A stretch of DNA of 64,000 bases from Mycobacterium bourgelatii (GTDB lineage Bacteria; Actinomycetota; Actinomycetes; Mycobacteriales; Mycobacteriaceae). The notes beneath the pieces were generated by a model. The model had not been told where the DNA came from. It made no database searches and saw only the letters and a list, made by a program, of their open reading frames with translations. The position numbers and the translations under genes are program-made. The stretch spans positions 4,216,001-4,280,000 of the forward strand of contig NZ_BLKZ01000001.1 of NCBI RefSeq assembly GCF_010723575.1, given 5' to 3'. Positions 42,966 to 54,000 of the stretch are shown here, piece by piece. The stretch's first letter is position 1. Each line of letters starts with the position of its first letter.

Positions 42966-45900
42966 GACGCGGTGAGTTTGGCCAAGGCGTCCGAGTCCAG
43001 ACCCGAGGTGCTCATCGGCCGGTACTCCGGTTCGGCCGTCGGTTCCGGTTGGGCAACCGTCGCGTCAGGGGACGCATCGGCTGCCGCGTCGACGGCGGCG
43101 GCCAGTTCGGCGATGGTCATGTGCTCGAACACCATTGGCGGGGTCAGCGCCAGTCCCTGCGCGTTGGCCTGGGCCGACCACTTGATGGAGATGATGCTGT
43201 CGCCGCCGAGCGCGAAGAAGTTGTCCTCGGGGTCGACGTCGGTGATTTCGAGGAGCTCCTGCAGCAGCGTGATGAGGCTCCGCTGGGTTTCCGCCGAGCC
43301 CTCGGTGACGCCGGTGGCCGGTTGCGGCCGGTCGGATGCGGCGGCCCGCGGGGTCGGTGGGGCCAGCAGCCGTTCCATTTCGGCCGCAGGCAGCAACTCC
43401 AGCCGGGAGACCGGGAGGTCCGGTGTGCGCGCGAAGGCATCGAGCGCGTTGTTCAGGGCTTCGGCGACGAGCGACACCGTCTCGGGCTCGTAGAGATCGG
43501 CGTTGGCGACGACTCGTACCTCGAGCACACCCTCGGGTGTCACCTTCATGCTCAGGTCCAAGTCGAGCAAGGAGATGTCGAAGTCCAGCACAAGCGGACT
43601 TACCACTGTTTCCCCCGTGGTCGTGAGGTCACGGGGAGCCAGCGCCCAATCCTCGCCGTGGAAGTGGAGCATGTTCTGGAACAACGTGTTCCGCGACAGC
43701 GAGCGCGGCGGGTTGAGCGCTTCGACGACGCGTTCGTAGGGGACTTCCTGGCGGGCGAAGCCGTCGAGCACCAGGCTACGGCTGCGTTCCACGACGGCGC
43801 GCAGCGTGGGATCACCGGATAAGTCGTTGCGCAGCAACACCATATTCGCGAAGAAACCGATCACCTGCGCGGCGCCCGGTTCGACGCGGCACGCCACCGG
43901 ACAACCCAGAGGGATGTCGGTGCCGCCGCCGAGCTTGTGCAGCCACACGGCGAGAACCGCTTGGTAGAGCATGAATTCGGTGACACCGTTCTGCTCGGCG
44001 AACTGGGTGAGGCTAGCCCGACGAGCCGCGGGAACCGTGAACGTCACTACCCTGCCGTTCTTCTTTGCCAGCACCGGGGGCCGCGCGTGGTCGTGGGCCA
44101 CCGCGATCTCGTCGGGCAGACCGGCCAGGGCGTCGCGCCAGTAGGCCAACTCGGCTTGTCCCCAGTCGCTGTCGAACGCACTGTGTTGCCACACCGCGTA
44201 ATCCGCGAACTGGAACGGAAGCGGGGCCCACCGCGGCGCGCTGCCGTCGAGGCGTGCGCGGTAGGCGACGATGAGGTCGTCCAGCAGAATGCCCAACGAG
44301 GCATGGTCGGACATGATGTGGTGCACGATGACGAACAGCACGTGGGTGTGCGGATCGATTCTCAACAGGGTCGCCCGGATCAGCGGTCCCGTTTCGGGAG
44401 TGAGCACGTAGTTCCGCAGCTCCGCTATCTGCTGATCGATCTGGTCGGCGGCCACGTCGATGATCGGCAGCTCCAACTTCAGTCTCGGGTGCACAATCTG
44501 GTACGGAACACCTTCGTGCTCGGCGTAATTCGTGCGCAGCGACTCGTGCCGTTCGACGACGTCGTTGAGTGCCGCACCCAGCGCATCGATGTCCAGCCGA
44601 CCCTCGATCCGACGCGCAAAGGCGATGTTGAATTCCGCACGCGGGCCCTCCAAACGGTACTGGAACCAGGCGGCGAGTTGGGAATACGACAGCGGAATCC
44701 GCTCGGGCCGAACGGTGCCGGCTATTCCGGGCCGGTTCGAGAATGTCACCAGTGCCGAATCATCAACGCTGTCAAAGGCGTCCAGGTCATCCGGTGCGTC
44801 CAGCTCGTCCAGTTCGATGTCGAACTCGGCGCGGAACTGCTCAACCAGTCGAGCCGCCAAACCGGCGGGTGTCGGAGTGTCGAACACGGCGCGAACGGTC
44901 AGCTCTACCCCGAACTCAGCCCGGATCTGTGCCACCAGGCGCGCCGCCAGCAGTGAATGGCCACCCAGGCCGAAGAACGAGCTATCGGCACCCACTTGCT
45001 CGAGGTCGAACAGGCGGGCAAAGATCGCGCACATCCGGCGCTCGGTGGGGGTGGCCGGCTCCCGGTAGCGACGGACCGCGATGGGGGTGGGTGCGGGCAG
45101 GGCCCGTTTGTCGAGTTTGCCGCTCACCGTCAACGGGATCTCGGGGATCACCGCGAAAGCGTTGGGCACCATGTACTCGGGCAGCACCGCGGCCGCATGC
45201 GCACGAACCTCGTCGAGGTCCAGGTCGGCGCCGCCATCGCCGGTGACCGGCACCAGGTAGGCGGCGAGCATCGGCCCCACCTCGGTGTCCTCCGCGACCA
45301 CCAGACAGTGCCGCACCGCCGGGTGTCTGGCGATCACCGCCTCCACCTCGCCGAGTTCGATGCGGAAGCCGCGGACCTTGACCTGCTCGTCGGCGCGGCC
45401 GATGAACTCCAGCTCGCCAGAGATGTTGCGGCGAACCAGATCTCCCGTCCGGTACATCCGCTTGCCCGGACGGAACGGGTCGGCGATGAACCGCTGCGCG
45501 GTCAAGCTCGGACGACCAAGGTAGCCGCGCGCCAACTGATTGCCGCCGAGGTACAACTCGCCGATCACTTCCGCGGGCACCGGCTGCAATTCTTCGTCGA
45601 GGACATACGCGTAGACGTTGCGGTTCGGCACACCGATGGGCACCACCCGAGCGCCGTGTGATCCCTCGACCGGCATGTGCGTCGAACAGACGACGGCCTC
45701 AGTCGGGCCGTAGTGGTTGCGCAACTCCGCGTCGAAGTAGCTGGCAAACCTGTCCGCCACGTCACCCGGCAGCGCCTCACCACCCACCGGCACGTAACGC
45801 AACGCGCGCCATTCGCTGACCTGCGGCAGCATCAGCACGGTGCTCAGCATGGAGGGAACCATGTGCAACACGGTCACTTGATGCCGGTTGATCAGATCGG

Positions 45901-48028
45901 CAATGTAGCCGATGTCACCGATACCGGTGCCTTCCGGCGGCTTCGGCACAATGAGCCGCGCCCCGAGCGTCAGCGTGACGAAGATGTCCAACAACGACGC
46001 GTCGAAGCTCACCGAAGACGACTGCAGCAACCGGTCTTCGGCGGTCATGCTCCACTCGGCGATGAAGCCATCCACGTGCTCGGCGATCGCGTGGTGCGGG
46101 ACCGCGACGCCCTTGGGCTGACCCGTGGAGCCGGATGTGTAGATGACGTAGGCCAGGTGATCGGGACGCAGCGGATGCAACCGGTCCGCGTCGGTGAGCA
46201 CGGCGTCCGACAACCGCGCTGCGGCCTGTTCGGCGGCATCGAGTTCCGCCCGGCCGATGACCGTCTTCGGGCGGGCGTCCGTCACAAGGTATTCGATGCG
46301 GTCGTCAGGATAAGCCGGGTCGATCGGCAGGTACGCCGCACCGGCTTTCAGCACGCCCAGCACGGCGACGATGAACTCGATCGACGTCGTCAAGCGCAGA
46401 CCGATGAGGTCGTCGGCGCCCACGCCCTGCCCGATCAGCCAGCGCGCCAACCGGTTCGCCCGCCCATGCAATTCGGCGTAGGTCAGCTCCGCGTCGTCGG
46501 ATACCAAGGCGAGCGCGTCGGGGTTTGCCGCCGCGGCCTTCTCGAACAGCGCGACCATCGTCGTTGCGGGAGTGGGCACGAGCTCACCGTGCGAGTCCGC
46601 CAACACGGCTTCCCGTTCGCCGGGGCCCAACATGTCCAGACTGGTGAGGCGGTGTTGGGGCTCGGTGAGCGCGTGGTCCACCAGCTGTAGATAGTGGGCC
46701 AGCATCTGCTCGACGAGTGCGCTGCTCAAGACGTCGGTCTGATACTCGAATTCGACGACGGCGCCGCCCGGGTCGAGCACGATCGCGAGCGCAAGGGGCA
46801 GGTGAGCGACGACCGCGCCCAGTTCGAGCTGGCGCACCTCCACGCCGGTCAGCGTCAGACCGGTCGTGCTCTTGCGCATGCTGAAACCGAGCCGGACGAG
46901 TTCTTCCATGCCGTCGTGACCCATGGTTCGGTCCGGATTCGCCTCACGCACAACACGATCGATGCCGACCGACTGATGGGCGAAACCGGCCAGGCAGGTT
47001 TCGCGCACCGCGTCGACGAACGATGCAAAGGTGTCTTGAGGTCGCGCAACCATCCGCAGCAAAAGGGTGTTGCCGAAGTACCCGATAGCCCCCTCGGCCG
47101 CGGCGCGCCGGTCGGTGACGGGCACCGAGATCAGAAAGTCCGGAGCTCCCGTGTAGCGGCGCACCAGCACGGCGAATGCGGCCAGTAACACCATGAACGG
47201 TGAGGCGGAGCGCTCGCGGGCGAACTCCTCGACGCGGACATACAACTCGGCGGGCAGCGGCCGCGTCCGGCGCGTCGCCCAGCGGGACGGCTGCGCGTTC
47301 GCCAAACCGGGAAGCTGGAGCGGTTCGGGCGCCGGCCGCAGGATGTCGGCCCAGTAGCCGACGTCGGCGATCGAGGGTTCGGTCGCGTTCTCGGAGACCT
47401 CGATCGCGATGAACTGCGGGGCCTCGGCCAGTGGTCGCCCGCTATAGGCCGCGCTCAGGTCGTTGAAGAAGACCGCCCAGGAGTCGTCATCCCAACTGAT
47501 GTGATGTACGACCAGCAGGAGTACGAATTCGTCTGTGCCAGTGCGTATCAGCGTCACGCGCAGCGGCAACTCTTGGGTCAGGTCGAACGGCTTACCGAAT
47601 TCCGCTCGGGCCATTGCCTCGACCTGTCGCCGTCGCTCCTGCTCGGGGCGGTCGGTGACGTCTTCGGTACGCCAGCTGACCTCGCCGTCGTCGGAAAATA
47701 TCTGATACGGCTCACCTTCGGTGTCGACCCCGTAGGTGGTACGCAAAATGGCATGGCGCGCAACGACCTTATTGAACGCGGCTCGTAGCCGCTCCGGGTC
47801 GACGGCCCCGGTCAGTTGGTATGCGACACAGATATTGAGCGTGACGTCGGTGCCATCCATGGTCTGCAGGAACCACATCCGACGCTGGCCCGCGGACAGA
47901 CCGTACCGCTCCCCCGCGTGGATCGGCCGCCGCTCGACCGATTGCGCCGCCGCCAAGCCGCTTTCGGCGATACGCCGACGCAGCAACTCCCGTCGGCGTT
48001 CCTGCACGGTCTTGGCGTCGTCTGCCAT
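42947..48028 (-). CDS. mbtE: MbtE-like NRPS: C-A-PCP-C-PCP
   Basis: A 1693-residue NRPS matching M. tuberculosis MbtE in length (1682) and layout. The condensation domain (about 35-470) starts YGLSAGQRRMWFLQ and has VVHHISWDDDSW. The adenylation domain (about 495-1010) has YVIYTSGSTGQPKG, YRTGDLVRR and SGKLDKR. A carrier follows (FGLGGHSLLA), then a second condensation domain (about 1130-1540) with VIVHHIMSDHASLG, and a final carrier (FALGGDSIIS). MbtE adds the acylated lysine and passes the chain on. It is the first gene of the minus-strand operon; an IdeR-like box lies about 138 nt upstream. Confidence 0.87.
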   Translation of the reverse strand: MADDAKTVQERRRELLRRRIAESGLAAAQSVERRPIHAGERYGLSAGQRRMWFLQTMDGTDVTLNICVAYQLTGAVDPERLRAAFNKVVARHAILRTTYGVDTEGEPYQIFSDDGEVSWRTEDVTDRPEQERRRQVEAMARAEFGKPFDLTQELPLRVTLIRTGTDEFVLLLVVHHISWDDDSWAVFFNDLSAAYSGRPLAEAPQFIAIEVSENATEPSIADVGYWADILRPAPEPLQLPGLANAQPSRWATRRTRPLPAELYVRVEEFARERSASPFMVLLAAFAVLVRRYTGAPDFLISVPVTDRRAAAEGAIGYFGNTLLLRMVARPQDTFASFVDAVRETCLAGFAHQSVGIDRVVREANPDRTMGHDGMEELVRLGFSMRKSTTGLTLTGVEVRQLELGAVVAHLPLALAIVLDPGGAVVEFEYQTDVLSSALVEQMLAHYLQLVDHALTEPQHRLTSLDMLGPGEREAVLADSHGELVPTPATTMVALFEKAAAANPDALALVSDDAELTYAELHGRANRLARWLIGQGVGADDLIGLRLTTSIEFIVAVLGVLKAGAAYLPIDPAYPDDRIEYLVTDARPKTVIGRAELDAAEQAAARLSDAVLTDADRLHPLRPDHLAYVIYTSGSTGQPKGVAVPHHAIAEHVDGFIAEWSMTAEDRLLQSSSVSFDASLLDIFVTLTLGARLIVPKPPEGTGIGDIGYIADLINRHQVTVLHMVPSMLSTVLMLPQVSEWRALRYVPVGGEALPGDVADRFASYFDAELRNHYGPTEAVVCSTHMPVEGSHGARVVPIGVPNRNVYAYVLDEELQPVPAEVIGELYLGGNQLARGYLGRPSLTAQRFIADPFRPGKRMYRTGDLVRRNISGELEFIGRADEQVKVRGFRIELGEVEAVIARHPAVRHCLVVAEDTEVGPMLAAYLVPVTGDGGADLDLDEVRAHAAAVLPEYMVPNAFAVIPEIPLTVSGKLDKRALPAPTPIAVRRYREPATPTERRMCAIFARLFDLEQVGADSSFFGLGGHSLLAARLVAQIRAEFGVELTVRAVFDTPTPAGLAARLVEQFRAEFDIELDELDAPDDLDAFDSVDDSALVTFSNRPGIAGTVRPERIPLSYSQLAAWFQYRLEGPRAEFNIAFARRIEGRLDIDALGAALNDVVERHESLRTNYAEHEGVPYQIVHPRLKLELPIIDVAADQIDQQIAELRNYVLTPETGPLIRATLLRIDPHTHVLFVIVHHIMSDHASLGILLDDLIVAYRARLDGSAPRWAPLPFQFADYAVWQHSAFDSDWGQAELAYWRDALAGLPDEIAVAHDHARPPVLAKKNGRVVTFTVPAARRASLTQFAEQNGVTEFMLYQAVLAVWLHKLGGGTDIPLGCPVACRVEPGAAQVIGFFANMVLLRNDLSGDPTLRAVVERSRSLVLDGFARQEVPYERVVEALNPPRSLSRNTLFQNMLHFHGEDWALAPRDLTTTGETVVSPLVLDFDISLLDLDLSMKVTPEGVLEVRVVANADLYEPETVSLVAEALNNALDAFARTPDLPVSRLELLPAAEMERLLAPPTPRAAASDRPQPATGVTEGSAETQRSLITLLQELLEITDVDPEDNFFALGGDSIISIKWSAQANAQGLALTPPMVFEHMTIAELAAAVDAAADASPDATVAQPEPTAEPEYRPMSTSGLDSDALAKLTASWLKES

Positions 48029-48165
48029 TGCTCAGCTCACTCCTGAAGTTGAGTTCGCGGGGGCCGCCGGAGCGCACGGTACGACGCGCATCACTCGAGC
48101 CTCTCAACCCTTGCCGCCAGCGGCGACGCTGTCCTCCCCTGGCGTGCATCTCTATGACTACCGGC

Positions 48166-48184
48166 TTATGTTAGCCTTCGCTAA
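48166..48184. promoter_or_regulatory. IdeR box in the divergent mbtE/acyltransferase promoter
   Basis: TTATGTTAGCCTTCGCTAA matches 15 of 19 positions of the IdeR/DtxR consensus. It lies in the 263-nt gap between the divergent MbtE-like and N-acyltransferase genes and could repress both under iron-replete conditions. The same 19-mer, with the next three bases, recurs at 48905-48923. Confidence 0.7.
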
Positions 48185-48291
48185 GTTGCGTGGCTCTTGC
48201 GGCCGTTGCGAGACTGCATCGACATTTCGGATGCCGCTGGTGGGCGACCGCACGGCGGCCACCAATCCAGTGCGGGAGGCCGGGCTTGGAC

Positions 48292-48852
48292 GTGCTGGAC
48301 CTAGGGCACCGCCAGGCGACGTTGCACCACGACACGTTCGCCGGGACGTTCTCGCTGCGGCGGATGGACCTGAGCCGCGACCTCGACCAATTGCATTCCT
48401 GGATGAACGACCCCGAGGTGGCGCGGTTCTGGAAGAAGGCCTGGCCGCGCGCGCAACTGGCGTCCTACCTGCGACTACAGGACGAGCTGCCGCACTCCGT
48501 TCCCTACCTGGGCGAGCTGGACGGCGGCGCGATGAGTTACTGGGAGCTCTACCGTGCCGACCTCGACCCGCTGGCCGAGTTCTACGAAGCACGCGACCAC
48601 GACGCCGGCATCCACGTGCTGCTCGGCCCGGCCGAATGCCGCGGGCGGGGGTTGGCCTCGAGCCTGCTGCGCATCGTGTCCGACTGGCAGTTGGAAGCCG
48701 ATCCACTTGCCGAACGGGTGGTCGCCGAGCCCGACGTGAGCAACGCGCGGTCGATCCGAGCGTTCGAGCGCGCTGGGTTCCGTCGGACGACCGAACTCGA
48801 CCTGCCGGACAAGCGGGCGGTCCTCATGGTCCGCGATCGGGCGGGGTGCTGA
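48292..48852 (+). CDS. mbtK: siderophore lysine N-acyltransferase (MbtK/IucB family)
   Basis: A GNAT-fold acyltransferase of the IucB/MbtK family, which transfers acyl groups to the N6 (or N6-hydroxy) amine of lysine during hydroxamate siderophore synthesis. Core features are DLDQLHSWMNDPEVARFWK, the family Glu/Leu strand SYWELYRADLDPL, and a CoA-binding AECRGRGLASSLLR then SNARSIRAFERAGF. M. tuberculosis keeps mbtK (Rv1347c) at a separate locus; here it is inside the cluster. Start is uncertain: GTG 48292 or TTG 48286, both behind GGGAGG (48274-48279). A GTG at 48190 would sit almost on the IdeR box and is unlikely. Confidence 0.7.
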   Translation: MLDLGHRQATLHHDTFAGTFSLRRMDLSRDLDQLHSWMNDPEVARFWKKAWPRAQLASYLRLQDELPHSVPYLGELDGGAMSYWELYRADLDPLAEFYEARDHDAGIHVLLGPAECRGRGLASSLLRIVSDWQLEADPLAERVVAEPDVSNARSIRAFERAGFRRTTELDLPDKRAVLMVRDRAGC

Positions 48853-48904
48853 GCACAAACAATGAGGTCAAACGGTCGGCCGGCCATCCCACCGCCGAAC
48901 TGGA

Positions 48905-48923
48905 TTATGTTAGCCTTCGCTAA
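48905..48923. promoter_or_regulatory. IdeR box upstream of the thioesterase-mbtC-mbtD operon
   Basis: A 19-mer identical to the box at 48166-48184, located 80 nt upstream of the thioesterase ATG. Its placement between the acyltransferase stop and the next gene indicates a second iron-regulated promoter for the thioesterase-PKS genes. Confidence 0.7.
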
Positions 48924-49002
48924 GTTAGGGGAGGAACCGGCGGACCGAAGAGCGGAGCGGGCGTTGGAAGCGAGCAAATAGGTGAGCGAAAGGTAATACC
49001 GC

Positions 49003-49761
49003 ATGCCGCGCACATTGGGGTGGATCAGGCAGTTCCACCAACCGGCCTCGCCCGACAACATCCCGTTACTGGTTTTCCCACATGCCGGATCCGGCGCCAG
49101 CGCCTACCGCGACTTCTCCAAGATCCTGAGTTCGAAGTTCAAGGTCATCGTCTTTCAATACCCGGGCCGCCAGGACCGGGCCGCCGAAGCCGCGCTGGGG
49201 TCGCTGGCCGAGATCGCGGCCGGAGCGTTCGGCGAATTCGCGGCATCGGATCACAATCGCGGCATCCCGATCGTCACCTTCGGTCACAGCATGGGAGCGC
49301 TGGTCGCGTTCGAGTTCGTCCGGATTGCCGAAGCCAACGGAGTCGCGGTCCGTCACCTCCACGTGTCTGCCGCCGTCGCCCCCAGCAACGTGGCGAACAA
49401 GCCGTCGCATCCGAAGGACGACGAGGAGATCCTCAACCACCTCGCCGCGCTCGAGGGGACCGACGGCGACGTGATGGCGAACCGCGACCTCATGCGACTT
49501 GCGCTGCCGGTCATCAAGGCGGACTACAACGCCTTCGACGCCTACAGCTGCGCCGAGGACATCAAGATCGCGACCCCCGTTCACGCCATCGGCGGCGATC
49601 AGGATCCCTACATCACGTTGGGTGACCTCTACGGGTGGGGCAAACACACCGACACCGTCAAGGTCACCATGTTCGACGGCGGGCACTTCTACCTCAAGAC
49701 CCATGCCGACGCCGTCGCAGAATTGCTGGCGGCCGACGCTTACTGCGGACAATCGGCGTGA
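49003..49761 (+). CDS. stand-alone thioesterase equivalent to the MbtB C-terminal domain
   Basis: A 252-residue alpha/beta-hydrolase thioesterase. Motifs are LLVFPHAGSGASAYRDF near residue 25, the nucleophile elbow FGHSMGALVAFEF near residue 90, the acid in HAIGGDQDPYIT and His in MFDGGHFYLKTHADAV near residue 230. Both ends resemble the C-terminal thioesterase of M. tuberculosis MbtB (PHAGG, GHCMGA, FDGGHFYL), which is missing from the MbtB-like protein here. It also resembles type II editing thioesterases of siderophore clusters. AAAGG lies 9 nt before the ATG. Its TGA overlaps the GTG of the ketosynthase gene. Confidence 0.85.
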   Translation: MPRTLGWIRQFHQPASPDNIPLLVFPHAGSGASAYRDFSKILSSKFKVIVFQYPGRQDRAAEAALGSLAEIAAGAFGEFAASDHNRGIPIVTFGHSMGALVAFEFVRIAEANGVAVRHLHVSAAVAPSNVANKPSHPKDDEEILNHLAALEGTDGDVMANRDLMRLALPVIKADYNAFDAYSCAEDIKIATPVHAIGGDQDPYITLGDLYGWGKHTDTVKVTMFDGGHFYLKTHADAVAELLAADAYCGQSA

Positions 49762-51059
49762 GCCACAACGACACTGCCGACCCGGTCGTCATTTCCGGAA
49801 TCGCGGTTGAGGCTCCCGGAGGCATCGACACTCCTGCCGCGCTCTGGTCGGCGCTGACCGAGTCACGGGAACTGCTGCGCCCCTTTCCCCGCGACCGCGG
49901 CTGGCCCGTCGACGACCTGCTATCGCCGCGGGACGGCTGGGTCCGAGTTTGCGATTCGGGCGGGTTCCTGGACGGCGCAGGGGATTTCGATCCGGTCATG
50001 TTCGGTCTCACCCCGCTGGAAGCCCTGGTCATGCATCCCCAGCAACGAGTGGCGATGCGGACGGCCTGGAAGGCGCTGGAAAATGCGGGAATCAATCCCG
50101 GCGCCCTGGACGGCGACGAGGCCGGTGTCTTTATCGGCCTTTCAATGACGGAGTACTCGACCCCCGGCTCCGTAGCCGACGACTACACCGGGTTTCGGAC
50201 AGTCGGGATCGGACAACTCGGGGCCGCCGGGCGAATCTCGCACTGCTTCGGCTTGACCGGTCCCTCAATATCTCTCGACACGGCGTGCGCGTCCTCACTC
50301 ACCGCGCTGCAATTGGCCACCACCTCGGTGCGGGAGGGCGAATGCGAGTGGGCGCTTGCGGGCGGCGTATGCGTGCTGGGGGCACCGACGGCGTTTTACG
50401 AGTTCGCTCGACTCCACGCCCTATCCAATGATGGGCATTGCCGGGTCTACGCCGACGACGCCAGCGGCACGGTGTGGGGCGAGGGCGCCGGGATGGTGCT
50501 GGTCGAGCACGAATCACGCGCCCGCCGACTCGGACACCGGATCTACGGACGGATCCTGGCAATCCGCAACAACCACAACGGCAAGGGCAAGCCGATCCTC
50601 GTCCCGCGGGTGGGCGCGCAGGCGCAGCTGATGAACAAGACAATCGACGCGGCGGGCATCGATCCGGTCGATATCGGAATGATCGAGGGCCATGGCACCG
50701 GGACCCTAGCGGGAGATCCGGTGGAACTGATCGCGTTGTTCAAGACTTACGGCGCCGCGGGATGCGAAGCGCTGATCGGTTCGATCAAGTCGAATGCCGG
50801 ACACGCGCAGGCGGCCTCGGGAATGCTTGGATTGGTCAAGCTGCTGCTCGCCGGTCAGCGCGGCCACATTCCGCCAACCCTGTTCTCGGACAACCCAACC
50901 AAGACGGTGGACTGGGACTCGGTAGGCCTGCGCCTGGCCACCAAGGTGCACCCGTGGGAGCCCAAAGACGGCGTCCGTTACGGCGCGGTGTCCTCCTTCG
51001 GGGCTGGCGGCGCCAATGCACACGCCATCATCGCCATGCCCGACGGTGGGCGGGAGTGA
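49758..51059 (+). CDS. mbtC: MbtC-like ketosynthase
   Basis: A 433-residue stand-alone beta-ketoacyl synthase. The Cys-His-His set is complete: Cys177 in SLDTACASSLTA, His312 in IEGHGTGTLAGDP and His349 in KSNAGHAQAAS. In mycobactin synthesis MbtC and MbtD act together to make the beta-hydroxy acid linker between the two lysine units. The GTG start (VSHNDTADPVVISGIAVEAPGG) overlaps the thioesterase stop (GTGA) and aligns with the MbtC N-terminus. The MbtD-like gene begins 11 nt downstream. Confidence 0.88.
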   Translation: MSHNDTADPVVISGIAVEAPGGIDTPAALWSALTESRELLRPFPRDRGWPVDDLLSPRDGWVRVCDSGGFLDGAGDFDPVMFGLTPLEALVMHPQQRVAMRTAWKALENAGINPGALDGDEAGVFIGLSMTEYSTPGSVADDYTGFRTVGIGQLGAAGRISHCFGLTGPSISLDTACASSLTALQLATTSVREGECEWALAGGVCVLGAPTAFYEFARLHALSNDGHCRVYADDASGTVWGEGAGMVLVEHESRARRLGHRIYGRILAIRNNHNGKGKPILVPRVGAQAQLMNKTIDAAGIDPVDIGMIEGHGTGTLAGDPVELIALFKTYGAAGCEALIGSIKSNAGHAQAASGMLGLVKLLLAGQRGHIPPTLFSDNPTKTVDWDSVGLRLATKVHPWEPKDGVRYGAVSSFGAGGANAHAIIAMPDGGRE

Positions 51060-51069
51060 GATCCGGACG

Positions 51070-54000
51070 ATGAGAAATGGAATCCCGCTCACCTACCGGC
51101 TGCCCAATCGGGCCATTCCCGTGCTGTTGTCGGCGGATACCCCGCAGCTGCTGAGCCGAGAGGCCGAGGCGCTGCTGGCCTATGCGGCGGACCACTCGGA
51201 GGTGACGCCGCAGGCGGTCGCCGACATGCTGTTTCGCACCCGGCTTGCCCGACGGCACCGCGCGCTGGCCATCGTGACCGACCGAGCCGAGTTTCTCGCT
51301 GCCCTAGGGGCCATTGCCGATGACCGCGAACATCATTCGGTGATCCGTGCCGAAGCCGCCGCGCGCCGGCCTGCGTATGTCTTTCCCGGGCAGGGTGGCC
51401 AACGCCCCGGGATGGGCAAGCTTTTCTATGAAGCGATCCCGGCGTTCCGCGAAGAGGCAGACAGGTGCGCTGCCGCATTCGCCGCCGAGTTCGACGACTC
51501 CCCGCTGAATTACCTTCTCGACGAAGACTTCCCGGCGCAAGACGACGCGGCCACGGTCCAGCCCGCGTTGTTCATCCAAATGGCCGCCCTGGCGGCAATG
51601 TGGCGGTCGTTCGGAATCCAACCGCACGCCGTCATCGGGCACAGCCAAGGTGAGATCGCGGCGGCCTATGTGGCCGGCTTGGTTTCGTTGGCCGATGCGG
51701 TCAGCGTTGTCGGCATTCGCGCTCGCGCCGCCGACGAGTTCGCCGCCGACGATTACGCCATGGCGGTGATCGCCGCCGACCGTGACACCTGCGAGGACCT
51801 GCTGGCCCGCAGTTCGGGGTGGGCGCAGCTGTCGGTGGTCAATTCACCGAACATGACCGGGATTTCGGGCGACCGGGAATCCGTGCTAGGCATTGTGGAT
51901 GCGCTCGCCGAGCGAGGCACCTTCGCCCGGGTCATCCGGGTGCAGTATCCCGCGCACACCAGCTTGATCAACCAGCTCGGCGACAAGGTGCGCGCGTCGG
52001 CCCAGCGCAAGCTGCAGAACACGCGATTCCTCGACACCGAGATCGACTGCCTGGGCGCCACCCTCGGCGGCCCGATCCCTGCGGACGTCCCGGCCGACCA
52101 GTATTGGTTCTGGAACCTGCGCAACACCGTTCGATTCGACAAGGCGATTTCCGCTGCGGCGCAACGGGGCATCGACACGTTCGTTGAACTGGCCGAGCAT
52201 CCCACGCTGCAACTGGCGATCCAGGAGAATCTTGCCGCCTCGGCCGACGGGGACGATGTTCGTGCGGGCCTGGTGGTCGGCACGTCTCAGCGAACCGCAA
52301 CGAATCTCGACGAGTTCACCCGCAGTCTTGCGCAACTCGCCGTCCATGACCTGAATTACCGGTGGGAGTGCCTGGGCACCGAATACGGCGGCGGCAACGG
52401 CCCAATTCCGTTGCCGTTGATCGATTTCCCTAACGCCCAGATGAATGAGTCCTACCTGTGGATGCCGTACGACCTCAACTGGCGTTCTGCGGCGACGACC
52501 GCAGCGGCGCAGGAGGACCAGGAAGACGAACCCGCCGATGAGCTGGAGCGTGAGGTCAGTCCGCGCCTGTTTGTCGAGGAGTGGATCCGGCTGTCGCAGC
52601 GCTCGCTCGTCCCGCCGCGCGCCATCGGCATCGTTGATTACACGGGCAGATGCTCCGCGCTGGTCGACGGCCTCTGCGCTGCGGCCGCGGAGGTCGGAGC
52701 CTCGGCACGCGTTCTCGACGGCGAAAGCGGCGGCGCGGGAGCCGATCTCAACACGCTGGTCATCCTCGTCCCGTCCTCGCCCAAACTAGACGTCGATGCC
52801 GCCGCGGATGAGGTCGCCGCTTTCTTTGGGAACCGGGCGTGGTGGCCGGCGCTTCCCGACTCGGTTACCGATTGCTGGTTGGTGACCGTTGGTGGCGAAG
52901 CGGTGGTCGCCGAGGACGCGCCACCGGATCTGGTGCAAGCCGCGGCCGCCGCGGGATTCCGCAGCGTCGGCGCCGAGTATCCGGGGGTGGGATTTCGTCA
53001 TCTCGATCTTCCTGCCGCAGCGACGGACTCAGCCTCGGCGCAGGCGATCCTGTCGGCGGTGCACACCGGCGAGGAGCCGGAATTGGCATTCCGCGACGGC
53101 GGCCTCTACGCGAAGCGCATTGTCGACGGTCAGGGCGCGCTGGACGATTCGGCCCCCGACCGAAGTCCTGAACACGTCCTCATCATCGGCGGGACCGGGA
53201 ACCTCGGGCTGGAATTCTGCGATCACTATGCCCGCCGGGGGGCGCGGCAGATCACGCTGGTGAGCAGATCGGGCGAGACTGCTGCCGTGGCGGATCGGTT
53301 GCGGCAGATTCGTTCGGCGACTTCAGCCCTCATCCAGGTGGCCAGCTGTGATGTGGGTGACCATGCCGCCGTCGCACGACTGGCGGCGGAACACCAAGAC
53401 CGCCCGGCGGACCTGATAATCCATGCGGCCGTGAACTATTCGGCCGTCGACTTCCACGACGTCACCGTCGAGGCGGCCGACCAGGCGTTGCGGGCCAAGG
53501 TCGTCGGCGCCTGGCGGGTGCTGAACGAGTTCCCCCGCACCAACAACTGCCGTGTCGTGCTCTGCTCGTCGGCCCGGGCAACGATCGGCGGGCGCGGGCA
53601 GGTCGTCTACGCGGCGGCCAATCGCATGCTCGACGCCATGGCACACCAGTTGCGCGCCGCGGGCCTGGACTGCGCCGCAGTGCAATGGGGCCAGTGGACA
53701 GTGCATTTCGATCTCGATGCCGCCAATACCGCGGCGCTCGAGGCCATCGGCGTCATCCCCATGACCCCCGCTGCGGCCCTGGCGGTAGGCATGCGGCCAC
53801 TGCGCAGCAATGCCATCGTGTTGGCGTTCAACTTCGCGCGGGCCCGGCCGATCCTCGAAGCATTCGGCTACGGCCCGTTGATCTCTCGGCTTGACTTCGA
53901 CGACATCGACGAGCCGGTAACCGGCCCGGACGACCAGGATGTGCCGGAACGGTTGCTGGACCTGCTGGCACAAGCCATCGGCACGGATCGGGCCGAGGCG

